DNA of 49,632 bases. It comes from Zygnema cylindricum. Lineage: Eukaryota > Streptophyta > Zygnematophyceae > Zygnematales > Zygnemataceae. The notes beneath the pieces are model-generated. The model worked only from the letters and a program-made list of their open reading frames with translations, ran no database searches and had not been told where the DNA came from. The DNA is taken from contig JBBHKE010000138.1 in NCBI GenBank assembly GCA_037447655.1, positions 1 to 49,632 on the forward strand. The letters are read 5' to 3'. Shown piece after piece: positions 12,218 to 24,362 of this stretch (positions within the stretch are counted from its first letter, which is position 1; every line of letters starts with the position of its first letter). The position numbers were made by a program, and so were the translations under genes.

Positions 12218-12929
12218 TAGTGTTGGGTATCGAGGACCATTTGCCGATATTCGATATTTATCAAGTTTCAGGTACCTGATAATCGATATATTGCTTCGAT
12301 ATATAAAATATCTAAATATCGCAGTACGTCGCCGATGTATCGTATCGTCGGTATATCGAAGCTTCTTTTTTTAAATTTTAAAACTATTCTTGCTACTGCT
12401 GCCAGTTAGTGCTACTGCAGCTGGTAGTACTAGCTACTGCTACTCCAAATAAATAAAAAGAATAATAAGCTCTCACATTTTGTACACTCCAAAAAATAGG
12501 CTACCAATCTGCCTGCAGATTGGTAGGTATTCCTGCCTGAAAGCCTGAAACGAACATTCTGCAATTTTTTTTTTTCAGATCATTTTGACTAAATTAGTGT
12601 GAACTTTTCGTATGTGACGTGCTCTACGTACTAAATAAGTAATTAAATGATTACAAAATTAGTACTTTGTTGGTTACATTTTGCGGCATCTACCTTTAAG
12701 TCACGGAATGAAAATCACGTCGTACGTGGCGTATTTGACAATATCTTTTTCGCTAAAATAACATATTACATAAAAATATTATATTTAAAAAAATACTATA
12801 TATCGCGATATATATTGCGATAGTTTATGTTGGTCCCGGTACGATTTATCGAGAAATCTGCTCGATCGATATTCGATATATCAAATATCGAAATTATCGC
12901 GATATGAATTCACTCGATACCCAACACTA
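12218..12929. mobile_element. non-autonomous hAT-type transposon, 712 bp
   Basis: The ends are perfect inverted repeats, TAGTGTTGGGTATCGAG and CTCGATACCCAACACTA. A perfect 8-bp duplication, CTAACTAA, flanks it at 12210-12217 and 12930-12937; 8-bp duplications are the hAT hallmark. The interior is AT-rich with many ATCGAT/CGATAT words and has no transposase frame. The right arm lacks it at the equivalent point near 15181, so it inserted in the left arm after duplication. Confidence 0.9.
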
Positions 12930-13260
12930 CTAACTAACACTACTAACTACTAACACTAAGGTCAGTGCCAGGATTGATGCTGACTTCAGTGTTAGAACTT
13001 GCAGGATAAATAAAAAAAGCACGATGGTAAACCATCTGAGTCTGGGGGTACAAAAGGGGTGGCATGACCAACACTGAAAAACAAAAATAAAAAACAAAAG
13101 GAGCGACGAGAACACAAAAAAAAGGAAGCAAAAACAAGGAAAAAAAAGCACCCTAACTCAAAATGAAAAGCACGGCAACTCAGAAAAACAAAACTACAAA
13201 CCCCAACCCCAACCCTAACTCAATTAAATATCTACGAAAAAAACAACCGCGTAAGTCCCC

Positions 13261-13800
13261 CTAGCCCGGGGGAGCATGTTGAGGGAGTTCCGGAGCACGG
13301 CGGCGATCCATAACCGCAACAGTCGATCGGAGGAGAATAAAATCTTGAACTCGCTGTAGAGCCACAGATAAGCGTTGACGGTAAAAAGAAGTAAGGACCG
13401 AAGGAGGAGGGCTCCCAGGTCCTCGACGCTTGAAAGCACGTCGAGCACAAGTACGGAGAAACTCGTCCAGTGCAACACCCAAACAACCAAAGATCTCGAC
13501 CGCCATCGGAATAAAGTCATCCATAGGGTCCCGGTGGGCATAATCACGCTCCTTCGCCTTAGCAGCATCACGAGCTGCCACCCCAAGATGTCGAGCCGCC
13601 TAACCAACAACTGTAGCTGAAGTAGGGTTCGCCAGAACAATATCACCGAAAATGCGACGGGCACCATCAAGCAAAACAACATCGATCCGACGCGAGGGAA
13701 TAATATGAGAAACCTCTCGACGCACAGAAAAGCCCCCTTCTGAAGCGATAGTCGCAACGGTGTCTTGAATAGTGTCGTGCGCATGGATCAAATCTCCCAA
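13261..13800 (-). pseudogene. non-LTR retrotransposon C-terminal fragment
   Basis: On minus one frame reads GDLIHAHDTIQDTVATIA..., then RRIDVVLLDGARRIFGDIV, an in-frame TAG after about 67 codons, then about 110 more codons with AKERDYAHRDPMDDFIPMAV, EIFGCLGVALDEFLRTCARR and SVLTSFYRQRLSVALQRVQ. This is the post-RT tail (DFIPLAxEVFG... and LxxFYRQxVSxALQRAQ) that I know from reverse transcriptase-containing elements in plant genomes. The reverse transcriptase domain itself is absent, so this is a 5'-truncated relic. It sits in the spacer between the CDKC arms. Confidence 0.6.
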
Positions 13801-13910
13801 CTCTTAGTTCCCAAAGTGGTAGTATTAACCAAAACGCCTCGAAGTGCATACCTTCGGAACCTACCGCCTAGAATTTTCAATATGTACAAACATACTTCAA
13901 CAAGAAGTTT

Positions 13911-14067
13911 GACCTTTGGCGAATTCATTAATGCCATGAAAGCCCAAGAGGCTGAGAAAAATAAGTTTTGATCGCCTTTCAGATGGACTAAACTTCACAT
14001 TGCACGTAAGCTTCACAGGTCTTTCTTCAAAACTATGAAAAGATAGGCAGTAAGCTTTACTAAAATG
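13911..14067 (+). repeat. 157-bp direct repeat, unit 1 (spacer)
   Basis: Begins GACCTTTGGC and ends TTACTAAAATG. It aligns without gaps to 14662-14818, with about 14 mismatches in 157 bases. The function is unknown. Confidence 0.85.
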
Positions 14068-14661
14068 TCTTCCTTTCTCCCTTGATTGGAAAGGGAGGGA
14101 GATATGAGAAGAAGAGTGAACGGTAATGCAGTTGCTCCATACTGCCCATGTTGTGTGCCCTAGGTAAGATATTGTATGTTCAGAAAATCGCACCAAACAT
14201 CAAATCAGAAAAAAAAAATGTGTACGGTAAAATTTGAAAAGTACAAGCGTACCTTTCTTGCACTGTAAGTGTTCTGCTCGATGCACATTTTCATGCTATC
14301 TGGATGCTTCCAGGGGAAAGAGGTACAAAATGTCCACTATCCTGTGATTTAGTTACAACTTGTTTTCCATACATAGTTGCCCTTTACTCTCACATGAATA
14401 TATTCTCACACATTCAAATGATTAGATGTTATACTCAGCTGGAGTCATTCACTCACACGTGATGTGAGTGGCTTATAAGTTGGTGATTCATTCTCCATGC
14501 CATGCTCCCATAATCCCTCATTTACTCACAAATATGCGCATTGACTCAGAACTTGATTAAGTACCGATAGTATGCAAGTCTTATGGGATTTTCTTTTCCT
14601 GAAAGAATATAATGCTTCTGAAAGTTTCGGCCTGATATCGAAAGTGAAGACATGTCTCCAT

Positions 14662-14818
14662 GACCTTTGGCAATTTCACTAATGCCATGAAAGCCTAAGC
14701 GCCTGAGAAAAATAAGTTTTGTTCACCTTTCAGATCGACTAAACTTCACATTGCACTTAAACTTCACGGTTCTTTCTTCGAAACTATGAAAAGATAGGCA
14801 GTAAGCTTTACTAAAATG
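14662..14818 (+). repeat. 157-bp direct repeat, unit 2 (spacer)
   Basis: The second copy, 751 bases downstream of the first. The sequence between the units has no clear coding or LTR features; a small direct-repeat transposon or a local duplication are both possible. Confidence 0.85.
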
Positions 14819-15229
14819 ACGCGGTGGTCAACCATATGAATATGTCGAAACAAAGAAGGGAACTATGTGTAGGCTCCAACGAACAGCAGTGGATTTCAGC
14901 GCAACTATCAGAGGCAAAACGTAACATAACGATTTCACACGAAGACAAGAGGTAACAAATAAATACAACGGCATTCAATACAGACCGACAAGTACAAACC
15001 AAAACCAAAACCTGGCAGCAAATGATTTAACAAATAAATAATTAAATAAACAAACGTTTTATCGTCTGCTGAAAGAGAATGCAACAATATATTCATTCAC
15101 AGACTGAAATACATAACTGTTATAAACACTCTATACACACTTAACACTAAAGTCAGCGTCAACCCTAGCACTGACCTAGAGCTAACTCAAGTTGACAACC
15201 TTGAGAATGAACTGAGTGACCGAAAAGAA

Positions 15230-15362
15230 AGGAATGGGAAGGGAAGGAAAGGGAAGGGAAGGGAAGGGAAGGGAAGGGAAGGGAAGGGAAGGAGAGGAAA
15301 AGGAAGGGAAGGAAAAGGAAAAGGAAGGGAAGGAAAAGGAAAGGAAAGGGAAGGAAAAGGAT
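15230..15362 (+). repeat. polypurine tract (GGGAA)n
   Basis: GGGAAGG units on plus, complementary to the pyrimidine tract at 12025-12165 in the other arm. Confidence 0.9.
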
Positions 15363-15737
15363 ACAGAGTCTGAGAGATACAAGAATTGCATTGCCAAGAG
15401 AAAACATCATCGTTTCGAGAAAAAACGGTACGGGACAAGCGACGTAAGAAGAGACGTAAGAGGATCGTTTTAAAACCACCATATATTTAGAACAGTGTGG
15501 AAAGACTATTCTCCACCTTCCAGAATTTTTTAATATACATAGAAGTGCATTGAATACTATTGAGCTCTTGTAACCGGTCCAGTTTCTCCGCACTCCTTCC
15601 TCGCTCCTCAAGAACCAGGAGAACAAAAAAAAAGGCGAATATAAGAAAAAAAAGGAAGAAAAAAAAAGAAAACCCAGAGCCGTACGCATCAAAACAGTGG
15701 CCCACATTATTGTACCACGGCCTGTTTCCTTGCGAGG

Positions 15738-15799
15738 ACTTGTTATATTCTTTGGAAAGACAGGCAATCTGTGCTTCTGGAGGACTACTGTAAACAAGT
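15738..15799. other. inverted segment partner in right arm
   Basis: Runs from CTTGTTATATTC to AAACAAG, just after the CDKC stop codon. See the left-arm partner at 11604-11662. Confidence 0.75.
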
Positions 15800-15800
15800 C

Positions 15801-18800
15801 CTATCGTTGATAGTCGCCTCGATGCGTTGGGGAGTTTCCTCCTTGTTGAGGGAAGTTTCCATGAGGAGGATGGTTGGAGCGAGCATATTGGCCGTCGATA
15901 TCCACGTATGTCGGGCCCTGATATGAGGTCACGAGGGAAAACCGTAAAAAAGAAGAGAATCGGAAGGAGTTGAGAAGAGGAGAAAACATTAAAAAGAAGA
16001 GTTTTGGAAGGAGTTGAGAGTAGGAAAAACCGTCGAAAAAAAGAGTTGGAAGGAGTTGAGAGGAGGAAAAAGGGTCAAAAAGATTAGTACTGGAAGGAGT
16101 TGAGAGGAGGAAAAAAAAGTCAAAAGGAAGAGAATTGGAAAGAGTTGAGAGGAGGAAAAAGGGTCAAAAAGACGATTTTTCAAAGGAGTTGACAAGAGGC
16201 AAAAATGTAAAAAGAAAGAACTATGGGATACAAAACCTTTTAGCATCCAGAACTCTTAACCAGCGAACAAAAAATACGAATGTATTAAATTGTTGAGCAC
16301 AAAAAATACTATTCGTTTGTAGTCAATACAAAAAGTACGAGTTTTAGTATGAAGCCGACTTCACAGATTGCAGATATGAAGGTGTTACCGTACACAGGTC
16401 ACACCAGAAAAAATATTTTTCAAATGACGCCGGATTTTCTTTCTTAGTTCGTACATTTCATTAATTGCTCTAAACCTGACGATCTCCTCAAAATGTTAAA
16501 ATGAGAAAGAAATTTTCTTGTGTAATTATCCTATCAGATCCCCGTAAAATAATAAATATGCTGCACACCGTGAACCAGAAACTTAGATTTTCATGTTTGT
16601 GGCAGCAATAAAAATATACACATATGTAAAAAAAGCCAAGAAAACGCAGAAGAAAGCACAAAAAACCATAAGCATGCGTTTCTATGTTAGATTTCCTTCA
16701 AGCTTTTGAGATATTTCTGGTCTTAATGCATAGATTTTTCTGTTTTGCAAAAAAATAAACTACGGGGCGTCATTAGGACATACAAATTCAAATCCTCATT
16801 CAAATTCATGCCCTACACAAACAGAGCTGACTCCAACGTCTTCATTTACACAACACAACACAAACATTGTTATTTGGACACCATACACGTAACAATGAGC
16901 ACAATACACCATACACAAAAGTAATGAGCCTGACAACAAGTTTCACACCTGCGAATTGTAAGGTTGTCTGTTCCCATAAGGCTGTCCAGGAGGAGGTGGA
17001 GGGAGAGGTCCAGCACCCGGTCTGTAACCCAACCAGTTTTTCCTTAGTATCCAAACCAAACAAAAATGATTACAGAACATCCACAAAAACAGCAAAAAGG
17101 AAAATCTCCAAACATAGCACTCCTCTGCTTATGTGGGCATACAACATCGTTCGAATGTGAGAAACAATTGGGAAACACTGAATTTGTTTCTCTCATACTA
17201 TACACGAACTACATAGTTCTCCGAGTATTCTACGCGAATAGTACGGATATAGTCGTAGTATAGTGCGAATACAGCGTTTCTAATTATTATCACACATTTG
17301 TAACTATGGAATAAAAACCCAGCACAATAACTCTTGATCTTCTAAAAAAACGAATATGCATAAAAGCAGTCATGTCTGTCTCATTGGTTCGGTTGTACTA
17401 TAGACAACTGTGTTGATGATTTTTTTTCTACGTCGAACTCTACATATACATACTATAAACATATGATATAACTATAGAAGCCCTACCCCTTCCCCCTTCT
17501 CCTTTCCTCCCATTCATATCTCTTTCTCCCACCAAGTGCCCTCATTTGGAATATGTTTACTCACCCATATCCTGGTCCACGCCCTTCTCCCCCTCTTCCT
17601 TCTCCTCCCCCTCCTCCTCCTCCATACGGCCCATATCCTCCATACTGAGAATAGCCTCTTCCTCCTTGAGTGAATCCTCCTCCTCCTCCCCCTCCTCCGC
17701 CACCTGAATACCCAGAACCTCGGCCAGACCCGTAGCCCGACCCTCCCGGAGCTCTCCCTCCTCCTCCACTTCGTCCTCCTCCTCCACGTCCTCCTCCTCC
17801 AGGAGGGTTGGGGCCTTGAGGTTGTCTCCCAGGATGCCCCCCCAAATGTTGGTAAGAAGAATTGTTACCTCCGGTCCCACGAGGAGGGAGGAGTCCTTGA
17901 GGACCTGACATTCTCCCAGAGGGAGGGGGAGGAGGAGGATGTGGTCCGTTTTTTTGTCTCTTCCGTTGCATCTCCTCCTGTTGCTGTTGCTGTTGCTGTT
18001 GCCTCTGTTGTTTTCTCGTTTCTTTTGTCTGGTATTCGTGCGAGGCTTCGTATTGGGGAAGGCTAAATAAAAAATTCAAAGACAGGAAAAAAAGTAAATG
18101 GTGGAGAAGGACGAGAAGGAGAAGGACAGGAGAAGGATAGGAGAAGGATAGAAGAAGGAAGAGGGGGAGGAGGAGTCAAAGGAGGAAAAGGTCATTTATT
18201 TTACAAAGGTCAAAGGAGGAGGAGAAGGACATTTACGGAGACCAAAAAAGTCAAAGGAGAAGGAGAAGGAGATTTACAGAAAACCAAAGAGGTCAAGGAC
18301 GGGGGGGAAGGACATTTACAGGGACTATGAAGGTCAAAGGAGGAGGAGACAGGCATTTAACGAGACTAAAGAAGTCAAAGGGGGAGGAGAAGGACATCTA
18401 CAGAGACTTAAGAAAGTCAACGGTGGACGGACATTTGCAGAGAATAAAAAAGTCAAAGACAAAAAAGAAGATAAACCTATCAAGATCAATACCATTGTTT
18501 ACAGTATCGTCCGAGGCCCTGGAAAAAGGACATCTCAGTTTGGCCCGTAATTTACTTCGAAATAAAAAATGTGAAAATTAAACTGTTCTCATTTTCGCAC
18601 TTTAGAACTAGGAATTATTGTTTGTGGTGAAAAATTCAGAAGCCTGAAAGAGAGAAAGAGAGTGAGATGTTGAGAGATAGAAAGACAGTGAGAGACTTTC
18701 TAGAACCCATAGTGGATACGGTCCGGAATGCAAGTCCAGATGTAAGATGTTTCTGGCCACAAAAGGAAGAAAAAAGCTGTAAAAGCAGAAAAAAAGATAA

Positions 18801-21800
18801 CTGGTCTCTACTCTCACCTGCCGGGATCACATGGAAGAGGATCGGTCCAAAAGTACTCCGCATCGAGGGCATCCTTCGCAGATGTTCGCTGATACAAGCA
18901 ACATAACAAACTTGAAATTTACTTCTATGTCAATTAACGAATAAACTTACTTCTATGTGAATTAGCAAAAATACAAACTTAGAATACTAATACGCCAATT
19001 TATGCCATGTTCTTCACACTCCCCGTTTCAAGTTGTGTGGATAATATTTTACTTCTATGTCAAATATGCAATGTTCTCCACACTGTCCGTTATAATTAGT
19101 GTGGACCAAGGGAAAAGAACATTCTAAAATTTGTGAATAACAAGCACACACAGAAGACCTTTTTGGGATACAAGATTTCCAATTACACTACATCATGTAT
19201 CATTATTAGCCTCAAGGATTTATAAACATGGGTTTATATTAGTGTCATTATTTTGATTCAGTTCTACATGAAATGGCTGGTTTTAAAACCGTTTAAATAA
19301 TTAGCATTCAGAAAAAACAAATTAGTATCATTGACACTATTTTAGGCTGGAGGGGTAAAATTTAGGGACACCAAGTGTCATTGACGCTAATATCGATACA
19401 CGGTGTATTATTATGTCCACACTAATTTAGGTACAGTTCCATATGTACCTGTTCACCTTTCTGGCCCCATGTGATCTGCGGTTCTAAACAAAATGTACCT
19501 GAACTCCCTCAGGTATTCTCTCTCAGAAATGCTTCTCTTACAAATGCTACCTAAGGAATGCCCTTAAAAATGTGTACCTTCCCAGGGTTGAGGGTCAACA
19601 TCCTGTCCACCAAGTCAAGAGCATGGCGACCAAAGCTGCACAGAAAAAGAAAAAAAAATAGAACAAAAAGCTCGTTTAAGTCCTGCATATACCTATTCAT
19701 AGCCTGCTCATACTCCTCCCTCTAAAGAACAAAATGCTTTTTGCAATGAGTCAGAAAGAGAAAACAATGCAAGTTTGTCCTCCCTTCGTATGCTTATAAA
19801 CATAATGGATGTTTGTCCTCACTTACAAATACAGATAAAGGTACAGATACAGATATGTGCACACCCTTTCTATGCTATCAGGGGCGTACTGTTCAAACTG
19901 CTCACGGAGACGGCGTTTCTGTGCTCGTTCCGGTTTGAATTGTTGGTAATATGGAAGAGCTGACACTCCTGGCCAGGTGCTCTCCTCAGGCCATCCACAT
20001 AAACTAAATATGCGGTTCAACTGTGCAAACTTGCCAAAACCCTCATTTTAGGTCAGAGAGTGAAAACGACCTTAAAGTCCACAGACGCCAACGAGGGCTT
20101 CAAAGTTGACCAAACATCCATACACATTATTATCTCTTCTCAATAAATGGAGAGACTGAAAATTCACAAAAACATGAAAGCGCACAGCAAAAGTGAACAG
20201 CTGATCTCACAACATCCAAAAGAGAAACCTTCAAGAAGCCCTAACTAGTAAAGGAAAGCAATATATTGTCTACTGCACATACTCTTTAAGTGTGTCTGAC
20301 ACATTCGTTCTTTAAAATGTACTTTATAGAAGTAGCATAAATCCCAGACACTCAATGACAGAAATCCCTTTTCTTGAATTAATAAGACTATTGACAAACA
20401 TAAACTAAACATATAAAGTGGACTATTTTGCAGATTTCTGTTGCAAGATGCTGTATCCTCACCTCATTCTTGCCAGGAAGAATTGGATTCCAGTACAATA
20501 GTTCAGCAAAAATACACCCAACTGACCACATATCCACTGCCGGTCCATATTTCGTAGATCTGAGGAGGAGCTCTGGGGGTCTGCAACAAAGCAACACTAT
20601 TAACAATTCAACTTGAAACTTAAGGATATCTTGTAAAAGGAGGAACACCCATGTTTAATACCGTTGCATACCCTCCACTATACCAGCAAAGATTTGACGA
20701 AAACAAATTCTAGCAGAACGAGATACCTGATAAATTGTCTGCAAGAATAAACAATTGATACAAGTCACAAGTCTTCAATTTACTAGCCACAGAACATGGA
20801 ACGAGAATGCATTTTTCCATCATGATGGTATACAGTGAATACACACTTCCTGCAGTACATCCTTAAAAATCAATACAAACTTTTAGATTGAGAGAGAGAA
20901 GGAAGAGAGAGGGAGGAGACAGGGGAGAGAGAGTGAGAGGAAAGTGGGGGAGAGAGAGGGAGAGAGGGGGAGAGAGAAACAGACCTGTACCACCGGGTGA
21001 TCACACAGTTTGTCAGCTGGCCTGAAGAGTCAGAACTATATGCTCGTGCCAAACCAAAATCTGCCAGCTTTAAGACTCCATTGTTGTCAATAAGAAGGTT
21101 AGAGCCTGCACAGAAACATCAAACAAAATGTACTTAACCGGTTATAAAAAAAGTGCAACAGTCTTAAGATCACACTCTTTTGCCAAAGCCCGTCCTCTTG
21201 CAGAAACCTTAATGGTTTACATTAAAGCTCTGAAATTGCTCGATGAGTTAGATGAATCAAAATAACTGACAGTCAGTGAAAAAAAATGTACTTACGGAAC
21301 CCATCATTACTGGGAGAAAAGAATAAAGCTAAAAAATGGTAATACTGCCAGAAAACACCAAATCAATGAACAGAGGGAGGTATAATACTGTTCATAAATT
21401 GTTCCCCCATTTCTGACACCTCAACTCCTAATGCATATCGCATTAAAGATCAGTATGAAACAAAGTTTCATGAAGGCAAAGTAAATTCACCATTAGTTTC
21501 TGAAAACACTGCAGTGTAGTTGAAGAAGGTGCTCAAAAATGGAGGGAAAGGCTTTCATCCCCAAGGATAACAAGCCCCACCCTTAATATCACGATGTAAG
21601 ACTTGGTTGACATGGCAAAAGTGGAGTCCTGGGAGAAGTTGTCGCATGTAACACTGCACAGTACCGGCCAGTGTTTAGAAACATATACATATATATACAT
21701 ATATACACACACATATATATATATGTATGTGAATTCTTGCCCATTGACGTTCTTCCCCTCTCCCCTCCCCTATATAGTAAGTTACCAGCTTGCAATCCCT

Positions 21801-24126
21801 CACACTGAAGTACTCGCCATATTGGAATCACCTTATCAAAAACCTTAGCCAAACCTTCACTAAAAACCTTGCTGAACCTTAGCTGAAAACCTTAGTTAAA
21901 GCAAGGACTCTTTGTTGAATTATTAACCCACATAAAAATCATAACAGCTGAGAAAAATGAGAGGCAACAAATAAATCAGCAAGGGCATTGACTACTTGGA
22001 TCGTAATCTTGCAGAGAACTGGTCAACATTTCTATCATACCTGGTTAGATTAAGATTTTCTATCATATAGTCTTCTCACATATTACCAATACTCACCTTA
22101 ATCTGAGGTGTGGTGAACCGGATGCCTGGTCTATCTGATAGACCAGTCAAGTCATGGTCCATGTACTCAAACACCATGTAAATACTCCCCTTATATTTGT
22201 TGTTTTCTTGGGCTGCCACAGCATTCAAAAGGGTAAAACGAAACTTGATTAAAACCTGCCAAAGTTTCTCGAAAAGGATATCTTCGCTTATGTTAGTCTA
22301 AAAGCAAACAGATAGCTTCCATATTATCAACTGCATCTGAACTTCATTTTTTTTGAGGATATACATCCTTTCCTCTTGACATACAACTAGAAATAAAGAC
22401 TCCAAACTCATGATCTGTCTTAACGCCAATTATTTCCTACAGAGAAAGAAAGGTTGCCATGATAAGAACTCTTTCATTCATACAAAAAAACAGCCCTCAT
22501 AGAAATATGGTGAAAGAAACTAGAAGGAACAAATACCTTTTGATGTTTACTATTTCTTTCAAGCTGATAACATTTGGATGTTTAAGCTTTTTCAAAATCT
22601 TGATTTCACGAATAGCCGTGATTGGAAACTGCAAAAAGATACAACGCGACATAAATCGCTAAGGGTCAGAAACGGCACGGAGAAAAGTTCTGCAAATAAA
22701 ACACGTGCAGACAACAAAAAAAATAAAATTTGCAAGAATATACTAACTCCAACCATGTATGCCTTTCAAATATCCTTCGAATCTCACTGAACAGTCGTTG
22801 TTCCTAAGACGGCAAAAAACAAAAAAAAACATTCAGGCACGCTAAAATTCAAAAGGAGAAAAATAGAGCGTCCACCAATACCCATTTCAAGTTCTTATGA
22901 AGGGTAATTTTCTCAGTTGCCTAAACACACTTCTGTCTGGCGAAGGGTTGATTTTAACACTAACCCCTTCCTTTTCATTTTCCATTCGAAACTTCTTCAA
23001 AGCCACAATATCTCCCGTGGCATTCTCTTTAGCTCTGTAAACTAACCTGCTCAAAGAGAAAAAAGCATACACAATACATACAAACATGCTTAGGAAATCG
23101 ACACACAATCCATTTATCACATGAATTAAATATTCTCAAAGACGAGATTCAACACACACATTTTTGCCATAAGGTTTTTGACAATTCTACCTCTCTATAC
23201 AATTTCACTAAAGAATTGACTTCCCAGTTCTCAAAATAACAAAATCTTGCTCAGCTTTTGAGAAGTGCATCAATCTTGACAACACTCTGTATGGCGTCCA
23301 TTCAACCAATTACCAAAAATGGTTTCATAAGACCTACAACACGATTCGATTGGATATGCCATAATTCAGTTCGTCTCTCAGTTTAGTAAATTCAGTAGTG
23401 AAATTAGCTTCAGCCTGGATTACAGTGGCAATAAGATATTACGACGTATACCTCCACCATTTCATGTATACAAAAATTGGACCGCTGTGTACGGCTATAG
23501 GTCCAGCTATTTTTACTAATGAGCATTAAGTTCCAAACCAGTACCTGAAGGACTCAAAAGAAAGGCATCTAAACCCAGGGTTGACCTGACAAACACGGTG
23601 AGAGGTTGTTTGAGCAGAAGAAAAACCAGTAGTGTATATTAGCACTACTAACGAATTTAGTTTAAAAAGAACCAGGCTATGACAGGGTTGGACATGGATA
23701 AATAAATTTGAACGTCCTTAATTTTTATGGCTCTCATGTTTGTCTTTCGAGAAGGCTCTCGGATTAAATTGTTCCAAAACTTTAGGGATAGGAATGCGCC
23801 TGAACCCTCTATCCTTGGAGAAGGTCTTCAAAAAAGTTAGCATCGAATGACAACTAAAAAAAAGTGAGGGGAGAGGATGCATGTGCGAAGAAAATAAATT
23901 AAAAAGGAGATAGAGAGAAGAAATATCACGTAACAATCACGAAGGGATACGGAGAAAACCTCAGAAGTGAGATAAAAACAAGGAAAAAAATCAATAAAGG
24001 ACGAGAACGAACTCACCCATACGTTCCCTCCCCAATCTTCTCCAGCCTCTCAAAGCAGTCTACACTCCACGAGCCACAAGATGGCAGCTCGTCGAGATTG
24101 AGCTTCCCGGGAGACGCAAGCGCCAT
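15801..24126 (-). CDS. CDKC: CDKC-type cyclin-dependent kinase, near-complete right copy
   Basis: Exons on minus, 5' to 3': 24126-24017, 23046-22965, 22628-22537, 22212-22097, 21653-21581, 21105-20985, 20580-20463, 20029-19827, 19635-19578, 18888-18818, 18062-17565, 17021-16949, 15917-15801. It would encode about 576 aa: kinase domain first (GEGTYG, VALKK, PITAIRE, HRDIK, DFGLAR, WYRPPE), then a Q-run, a P-run, a Gly-rich RNA-binding-like tail and an end [15 protein letters not shown]9 kinases pair with cyclin T and phosphorylate the RNA polymerase II CTD in the nucleus. Oddities: exon 3 carries one extra A near its 3' end, breaking phase with exon 4; the T-loop reads [14 protein letters not shown] became LLLR and LDP became LNP; exon 8 only joins exon 9 in frame if it includes a YLYLYLY-coding microsatellite up to GTAAGT. 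It is either a functional gene with a sequence error or a younger pseudogene. Confidence 0.75.
18208..18462 (-). repeat. 41-bp minisatellite in CDKC intron 10
   Basis: Six imperfect units of about 41 bases, each starting GTCAAAGG and containing AAGGACATTTACAGAGAC. The left arm keeps only about two units (8640-8740), next to the breakpoint of the exon-10 deletion. Confidence 0.8.
18324..19045 (-). other. segment with CDKC exon 10, deleted in the left arm
   Basis: It contains exon 10 (18818-18888, on minus [18 protein letters not shown]) with good AG and GTGAGA splice sites. The left arm joins the two flanks directly near 8630. Confidence 0.75.
19189..19407. mobile_element. MITE (TACAC family) in right CDKC intron 9
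   Basis: Its right end, on minus, reads TACACCGTGTATCGATATTA, closer to the family consensus than its partner at 8273. TA at both edges. Confidence 0.65.
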
Positions 24127-24362
24127 GGCTGACTTGCAGAAAAAACAAACTGTAACAAACCCTAACTGGCAATCACATTCCTCTTACTGAAAACCACACC
24201 TTTCTTGAAACGACACGAAATGACACGAAAATATAGACGGGGTCTAAATAAACATTAATAATAATAATTAATTAAAAGTGCGTATTTTACATGCCTAACG
24301 TGCGATAACAAGTATTTAGTGCGGCAATCGCATCGCAGGGGCATGCTGGACAGTGGAAACCA

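Larger units (their letters stand above)
15141..24362 (-). repeat. right arm of CDKC inverted duplication
   Basis: The reverse complement of 3326-12998. The inner end is near the TTAACAC at 15141, the outer end near GGAAACC at 24362. It lacks the hAT-type insertion and the intron-12 block of the left arm, and keeps the exon-10 region that the left arm has lost. Confidence 0.92.

Noticed and set aside
11925-12374. Open frames rich in KGKGRE or FPFPSLSF (also 15165-15797)
   Set aside because: They come from the pyrimidine/purine tracts beyond the CDKC 3' end and have no motif or splice support.
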